A stretch of 64,000 nt of DNA from Scalesia atractyloides (Eukaryota; Streptophyta; Magnoliopsida; Asterales; Asteraceae), in contig CAMTDV010000027.1 in the NCBI GenBank assembly GCA_947069175.1, positions 39,941,369 through 40,005,368 on the forward strand. Direction: 5' to 3'. Positions 57,886 through 64,000 of the stretch are shown here, piece after piece. Below the pieces are notes generated by a model. It was not told the origin of the DNA and did no database searches. It saw only the letters and a list, made by a program, of their open reading frames with translations. Each line of letters opens with the position of its first letter. Positions within the stretch are counted from its first letter, which is position 1. Made by a program: the position numbers and the translations under genes.

Positions 57886-59188
57886 AAAAAAGGCATTTTT
57901 TTATCATATCAACGAGACGAGTGCCCAGAAAAAAATTGGTGATTACAATTTTTTTTGAGATTTTAACGTCTAATTCAGGCTGTTCCAGGACACCGTCTAG
58001 AGCTTCAGAGTATAGATTTGATGATACGGTCACAATATGAAGAAGGTTTTGGGGTAGTCACTGATACCTGCGCAAAACGTTGATCATCTGGTGTACCGAC
58101 TATTAATGGGCCTTAACTTCAAATCAACATTTGATCAAAACTGCAATTTTAGGAAATTTTTTCAAAATTTGAGTACCATATGCTGCAGTCGTGCCATAAT
58201 TTTCATTCCGAAAAGAACTCAAGATGTCAGATTTGCAAAAATGAGGGGGAATAAAAATTTTCACGTATATGTTAAAATTCCAACATTTTTGAAACTCGTG
58301 ACGATGCGACAGTATCCGGGTGTTTCCGACTACAGATTATCTGGTAGATACAGAGGATCGAAGATTTATTAGTAATGAGATAACATTTATGTCTATTTAC
58401 GCATTCAGAATGTGTGATCAAAGAATGTTAAGAATTTTCAGATCATGATACAGATTGATGCTCAAGGGTTAAATAACTGATCCCCTATGTGGAAGTGGAA
58501 GCACATATGACTGCTTATCTTTAACTCTGCAAGGCAAATGAACTGTTTTTCGGACTAACTGCCAGGAAACAAGGATGTCTTGTAGTTTCAGTTGCCCCAT
58601 TCCAGCGGAGATAGCTATACATCTGTTATTATGACTAAAAAGGAAGAATGTGATTCTGATTGCCGAATAATGTTTCCCATATTCGATGTATTACCAAATA
58701 GTAGGATTCCGATGATGATATGCTGATTGAGAAGATTACCGATTTAATGATCTATTGTGATTACAGAAATCGGGATTTCAGATTTTTGCGGATATTCATT
58801 GATTTGAAGTTTTTAGTTTGTGGTAATTCGAAGTTTCTATCAATTTCCGGTTGGGTTTTGAAGATCAGAGGAGTGCGCTAAACCGAATGCGGATATGGTT
58901 AACATTGAAATGGAGAACCTGCATAGTTTAATTTCAAGTTGCTGATTATTGGAGAAAATTTGTAGATTAAGCAAATCATAGTAGGTCTTAAACCATGCAA
59001 ACAACGACTTGAAGATTAATTTCTGGAGAAAATTATTTTAGGGGGAATGTTGCTTAACGTAGATAATGCAAACCTGGATCATCAATTAAGGGGGGATTAC
59101 GACGTCAATATATACCTGATTGAAGTTACAGAATATTTAAACACGGCTCTCATATTTCAAGATCAAGATCAAGCTTCGACAGTGACGT

Positions 59189-59470
59189 CTAAGGGGAATT
59201 TGTTGATGCACTTTATATCCGTCACTATGCGAATAGGATAGAAAGAGTGTGGATTGAATATTGTATAGATTAGATACGAACACTCGACCCAAGTAAGAAT
59301 GAGAATTGGCTCGTACGAGTGACATTGTGCCTTGTACGAGTGACAATGTGATTCATTCGAGTGATAAACATCTCACTCGTACGAGTGAGCTTATGTGGTT
59401 CGTACGAGTGACGTCTTGTCATTCGTACGAGCAACCATTCTCATAGTGACGGACATAAAGTGCATCAACA
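59189..59470 (+). repeat. Element F polypurine tract, LTR start and inversion breakpoint
   Basis: CTAAGGGGAATT (59189-59200) precedes TGTTGATGCACTTTATATCC (59201), a plus-oriented LTR. At about 59436-59442 (CCATTCTCA) it switches to the minus-oriented LTR start, which ends GCATCAACA at 59470. Confidence 0.82.
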
Positions 59471-59475
59471 CCATC

Positions 59476-62169
59476 ACCGGGAGTCAAAAATAAGATGAAA
59501 TAAAATCCTTTTGTATTTTCCAAACTTTATATTAAAACACACTGAAAATCTTTTTGGTTTCTAAAATGAAAGATAACTATGTACAAACATATTTACAGAC
59601 ATATTTTTCTGAGATTGTGTAAGAGGATCATATCAGTTTTTGACACTTGTCACTAACACTGTTTATACGATAAACTTTAACTTTTAAACAAGTTTACCTA
59701 AATTGTCGGTATTATTTGTCCACTTAAACCTCTACACATGTTTCAGTTATTTCTAGATACGGTAATTAGGTGTCTTAGAAAGTAGTGTATTCTTGATACG
59801 AAAGTATATTCTTGATACGGGAGTATATCTGGGTTATGCGAGACCTTGAGACCTCAGGTTAGTAGTGTTCGACTTAGAAACTAGTGTTCCATATTTGGAA
59901 TCTTTTGACTGTAATTTTCATATCTTTGGATACATTCAATTATAATGCAGTTTTGGGTTTCTAAAGCAAAGTATTTTACAAGTTCTAGGTCATTGCTTAC
60001 CCAAAATCATAAGAACTTGTACAATACCCCAGATATCAACTAGTTATAAACACCTAGTATCTCAGGATCCGGCAATCTCTTAAACGAAATTAAGGTACCA
60101 ACGATACCGAAAAAACGTTTGTGATGCAAAATTGAACAAAAATACATACGTGGATCTTGTTGCATATCGGCTACTAGAAAATCCGCGTACATGATCCATA
60201 CAAAGAAGGCAACGAAAGCTTGGGAGTTGATGGGACAAGATTGACAATAGCAATATCATATTTTCCTATGGGAAACGATGCGTGGTTTATATCCACTTTG
60301 GTATGTATTATTAGTTTTGGTTTCTTTTAGGTTACGAGCACATAATATTGCTTATTCGATTATATATGTAGAAAGTCCATGTTGTTTATTCATTTTTAAG
60401 ATCACGTAGGTCCTTTCTCAATACCGGAAGTATGATATGACTGTGTATTTCATTGGTCGTATAGATCAAACACTCTTGAAGCGTAGAAATGTTAAATGGT
60501 TATTTACGGACTTTGTTGGATAGATTAGTAGAATCATTCTTGATTGGCATGATTGTGTAAGTTAATCTTACTTCTATCATAAGAATGCATATAAAGTATT
60601 AGTATGTTTGCCTATTAACCCGATAGATTGTATTTTTGGTTTTTATGTCTTTAAGAAGGTAAGAATGGTCTATTCAACCCGGTACAAGTATAAGCAAATT
60701 TATTATGTATTAGTAACTGATTTCTGATCAAAATACTATTGTTACATAGAAGTTTGATTTGTGACGTATGGGAATCACGTAAGGATAGTAAGTCATGATA
60801 GAATGAATATAAGTATGTTCGTATTGGGTGAATTGTATGTTGGTTATGGTTAAAAACATCAGACACGACAAAATGGGTTAAACAAAGGAAATCAGCATTG
60901 GAAATATAGTAGACGCGTCGCCGACGGGGCACCCCTCCGTCGCCGACGTGGTGCCCTGCCTCCGATGCCCTAAACTTCTGCTGACGGCCCTTATGCCCTG
61001 ACGCTAAAAAAGAAATAATAAAGGCTTTGTCACCGACGTGGGTTAAGCCCGTCGGCGACGCAATGTCCGAACTTGGTTTCTGTTTTCTTTGTTTCGCATG
61101 TTCGGTTGATCCGAGTTCTGTCCGGGTGGTTCGTAAGGTGCCCGCAATGCTCCTTAAATCCCGTTAAACCTGTAAAACTCAAAATACAACAAAACATGCT
61201 TTTCTAAACTCAACATGTAAAGGTGTGAACTTTAAATACAATTAAACACTTGATTCAGCCTCGCATAAAGTGCGGGTAAGGATAGAACTAGTAGGCGAGT
61301 GCGAATCGAAAATTAATAATGATTTAGGTCACATAAGCGTGGGTCATGCGTATATACATGATTATAACTCGCGTGAACAAATGTATTAGATGTATTATAC
61401 ACGTGAAAGGAAGTAACTTGTTCAAAGCTAAGTCCATAGGTGGTTAGTTTTCTATGCGAGAATAAGTATGGCAATTGAATGTGAATAAGTAACGTGTCTT
61501 GTATGTAAGTATGTACACATGGTATTAAAATGCGTGTAAGTAGTGTGAACTTGCATGTGCGGCGTATGAAGAGGACACATAAATAATTAATGAATATACG
61601 GAAGTGTTTACACGTATTGCTATCAAATGAATGTAAACCAATGGTAAATGTTTATTTGAAAAATGTGGGATTTCAATATGTGAAGATTATGTGTTGCTAA
61701 TCATATTGCTTGAGTATAAAATGGAACTGAATGTATAAGAACGATGGCATCTCGAAGAGTTGAGGGCGGATTCAAGTGAATGATGTTGGAAGAGTAATCG
61801 AATGAAATAACTTACGTAGTTAGAATGCATTATGGTCGTTTAATTATATGCATTAAAATATATATAAAATGTCGCCATTTACTAATGGGTCGGTTGTTTA
61901 TCGTGACCGAAGGTTACATGAATCATTATCATTTATCACGAAGGACAAGGTGGCTAAGATCGAGTTATTGAACATGGATTGTATACAAGGGTGGTAACTT
62001 AGTTTGTATTCGCATTTATATTTGGTACATTAATTAAAGATGAATGATGTAACTCTTTTAAAGAAATAGTTTTTAAATTCTTTTCAAGTATGTTAGAATA
62101 TTTAAAAGAAAGAAATTTTGAGGTCCGTATTTTCCACTGCGACTTTTGGTTAAAACGTATTAAGGTCTA
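59476..62169. other. Unassigned AT-rich DNA
   Basis: No ORF with a recognisable domain and no LTR pair. The only structured segment is the GC-rich inverted repeat at 60915-61061. ORFs such as 60651-60932 (minus) have no motif and are treated as chance. Confidence 0.55.
60915..61061. repeat. GC-rich inverted repeat GCGTCGCCGACGGG
   Basis: GCGTCGCCGACGGG (60915-60928) pairs exactly with CCCGTCGGCGACGC (61048-61061). Between them lie CCGTCGCCGACGTGG and CACCGACGTGGG, so the segment can fold in several ways. It stands out against AT-rich flanks. Confidence 0.85.
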
Positions 62170-64000
62170 ACAACAAGTTCCTAATCTTATGGTTCAGTTG
62201 GCAAGTTGAACGAATTCCAAAGACCTTCATAGTCAAACAACCAAGGATCTCCCGATTTTTGAGTCGGGGTATATCTTTGACAATCAACATGATGAGCTTG
62301 TATCACCAGGTTTAAACTAGGAAGATAGGCTCACATCAAATGACTAGTATATCCCATGAAGAAACCTTTCAAAGACTTAGCACTAAATTTTTCGTTGAAA
62401 TGAATGACTGTACACAGCGACCCAAATGGTTCTAACCAATTAAGATTGGGTTTTCTTCAGTTGATCAGCTCAAAACATGTCTTCTTATGTGCCATGACAG
62501 TAAAAACTCGGTTAACTGTGTAACACACGGACGCCACTACTTCACTCCAAAAATTGACAGGTAATTTGGAATCAGCAAGCATGGTGTGTGTGGTCTCGAT
62601 CAACGTTCTATTCTTTCATTCTACGACACTGTTGGAGTATATGGTGCACTAAACTCATGTAAGATTCCTCTCTCGTTGTTGTACTCTAACATCTTATTCT
62701 TCTTGAATTATGTGCCGTTGTTGCTTCTTATATGTCTGATAGGCAACTGATATAAATTTTCTATCTTCTTGAACAATACCAACATATTTTCAAATGTTTC
62801 ATCTTTACTCTCTAGCAACATCACCCTTGAAAATCTTGAGTAGTCGTCAGTCACAACCAGACACTACAGATCCCCCGATGTGCTTCTGACATTTACTGGC
62901 CCAAAAAGATCCATATAAAGACTTTCTAATGAAAGCTTGATTGAGTTGAGAAGCTTTCTCGGATGCAACTTCTTCTTTTGCTTTCCTTTCTTACAACTGA
63001 TGCAGTCGTCGCTCGGATGAGAGTTCTTCAAGTTAACCCCCTCCACTAGTTGGTTGTGAACAAGAAAGTTTATTTTTCTGAGGCGAATGTTCCCCATCTT
63101 TTTGTGCCATAGAATGGATTCTTTCTATCTTTCCTTCCTTCGAGACAAAGCATTGTGCAGTTTTAGTCGTTGTTGTAGCGGCGCTCATATCTAGCACGTA
63201 GTGATCATTTTCTCGAGGAGCGGGCATTAAGATCCATTCTTCAGGCATGATGAAACAATGCTTTAGAATGAGACATTCTCTATCTATGAAGTGTGTTGTG
63301 AACTTTTTGTTGCAAATCTGAGATATGCTCAACAGGTTGTTCTCCAACTCAGCAATGTAATTTACTTTGTCGAATGACACCATCCCGTTGGTTAGAATCC
63401 TTCTCCTACTATGCGACCTCCCTGATTGACCGCGAACCTGATGTATCCTCCTCTTATTGGTTTGACATCGTATAGGAGTGCTAACATCTCCGTCATGTAC
63501 CTCGAAGCTCCATTATCCATAATCCACTTTGATATGATGGATATTGGAAGCCCCTGCAAATGCAATCAACCCATTACTTAAAGAGTGAGACCCAAGCCTT
63601 TCCGGTCTTGGGTGGGTTTGCAATCTTAATTTCACTCGCACACTCGCTTTTCTGTTCAACATGTTCTACTTTCACAGTTGAATAAGATTTCTTGACTTCT
63701 TCAGAAGATTCTTTCTTTTTTATTGCCCATGTTTGATTTTTCGAAACCATTTTCTTTGCATAGAATTTAGAATATATTTATATAATGATGTTGAAGTTTC
63801 TCCAGTTTTGACACTTGAGACATTAATGTTTACTAGTTTAACTTGTTGTGTAGATTCGTTGTTTCTTTTCAAAATCTTCTTTGGTTCAATCATTGGCGAT
63901 TTCTGTTTCAGATCTTCTGAGTTTTCTTGACAACATGAGTTGGTTTAGAACCTTTTTGAAAACATTGATAAGCAATGTGTCCTACTTGATTACATCTAAA
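62170..64000 (-). pseudogene. Ty1/copia gag-protease-integrase fragment H
   Basis: Read right to left: a partial zinc knuckle CNQVGHIAYQC (first Cys outside the window), a Lys/Ser-rich linker, protease loop IMDNGASRYMTEM (about 63500; usual DSGAS reads DNGAS), LENNLLSISQI, the pre-integrase region (63033-63383) and the start of integrase MDLFGPVNVRS (about 62890). The core continues as VVTDDYSRFSRVMLLESKDE (about 62830-62860), RSNNGT where the family has RSDNGT (about 62720), and NERIER for the Glu region (about 62620). It ends past FGSLCTVIHFNEKFSAKS near 62390-62430, with a possible tail to 62170. RT is not reached. Two catalytic positions are altered and stops are frequent. Confidence 0.82.

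Larger units (their letters stand above)
57167..59470 (-). mobile_element. Element F: relative of E with internally inverted core
   Basis: The outer ends are in minus orientation: the LTR 3' end at 57167-57487 and an LTR 5' start at about 59441-59470. Between them everything is in plus orientation: ~23 bp of LTR end (57487-57509), primer site ACTGGTATTAGAGCT (57511-57525), non-coding internal region, polypurine tract (59189-59200) and an LTR start at 59201. Outer CCATC duplications show that the outer ends belong to one insertion. No coding capacity. Confidence 0.82.

Noticed and set aside
60651..60932. Minus-strand ORF of 93 codons
   Set aside because: No motif, no supporting context, AT-rich chance frame.

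Overview
The window is AT-rich, intergenic plant nuclear DNA made almost entirely of LTR retrotransposons, many inserted into one another. I see no host protein gene, rRNA, tRNA gene or CRISPR array. Family signatures (Tekay-type chromovirus, Athila/Tat-type Ty3/gypsy, SIRE-type Ty1/copia, tRNA-iMet and tRNA-Asp primer sites) place it in a flowering plant. The gag extensions and 3' accessory ORFs resemble elements I associate with Asteraceae (daisy family); that narrower placement is inference.

Layout, left to right. (1) 1-1772: fragment of a chromovirus LTR (LTR0). (2) 1766-2141 plus 18156-20173: minus-strand Ty3/gypsy element C, whose internal region has shrunk to 232 bp. Its left LTR is split by the next insertion. 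(3) 2142-18155: composite Tekay-like chromovirus, plus strand, arranged LTR1(truncated)-pol remnant-LTR2-full internal region-LTR3. It is flanked by a TAAAT target duplication and its LTRs are about 3.9 kb. (4) 20174-23428 and 36003-about 36985: remains of a plus-strand copia-like element J (gag remnant, polypurine tract, LTR). J is interrupted at 23429-35997 by Athila-like element D (TSD AAGCA), which has gag, pol and an env-position ORF3. (5) 37015-39737: non-coding, LARD-like element E, minus strand. (6) 39738-40226 and 53137-53330: a degenerate ATACG-rich repeat interrupted by SIRE-like copia element G (40232-53131, TSD CACAT), which carries a long accessory ORF after pol. (7) about 53340-56090: minus-strand copia fragment I with a related accessory ORF. 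(8) 57167-59470: element F, a relative of E whose interior is inverted between its own LTRs (TSD CCATC). (9) 59476-62160: unassigned DNA with a GC-rich inverted repeat. (10) 62170-64000: minus-strand copia pol fragment H.

Every coding region is broken by stops, frameshifts or small tandem duplications, so nothing here looks autonomous now. The parts worth a second look are the inverted element F, the tandem three-LTR chromovirus with its natural empty site in element C, the accessory ORF shared by two neighbouring copia elements, a probable intron inside a chromovirus gag, and the observation that most families carry their own array of short, often self-complementary motifs. All boundaries were read by eye; no alignment or database search was run.
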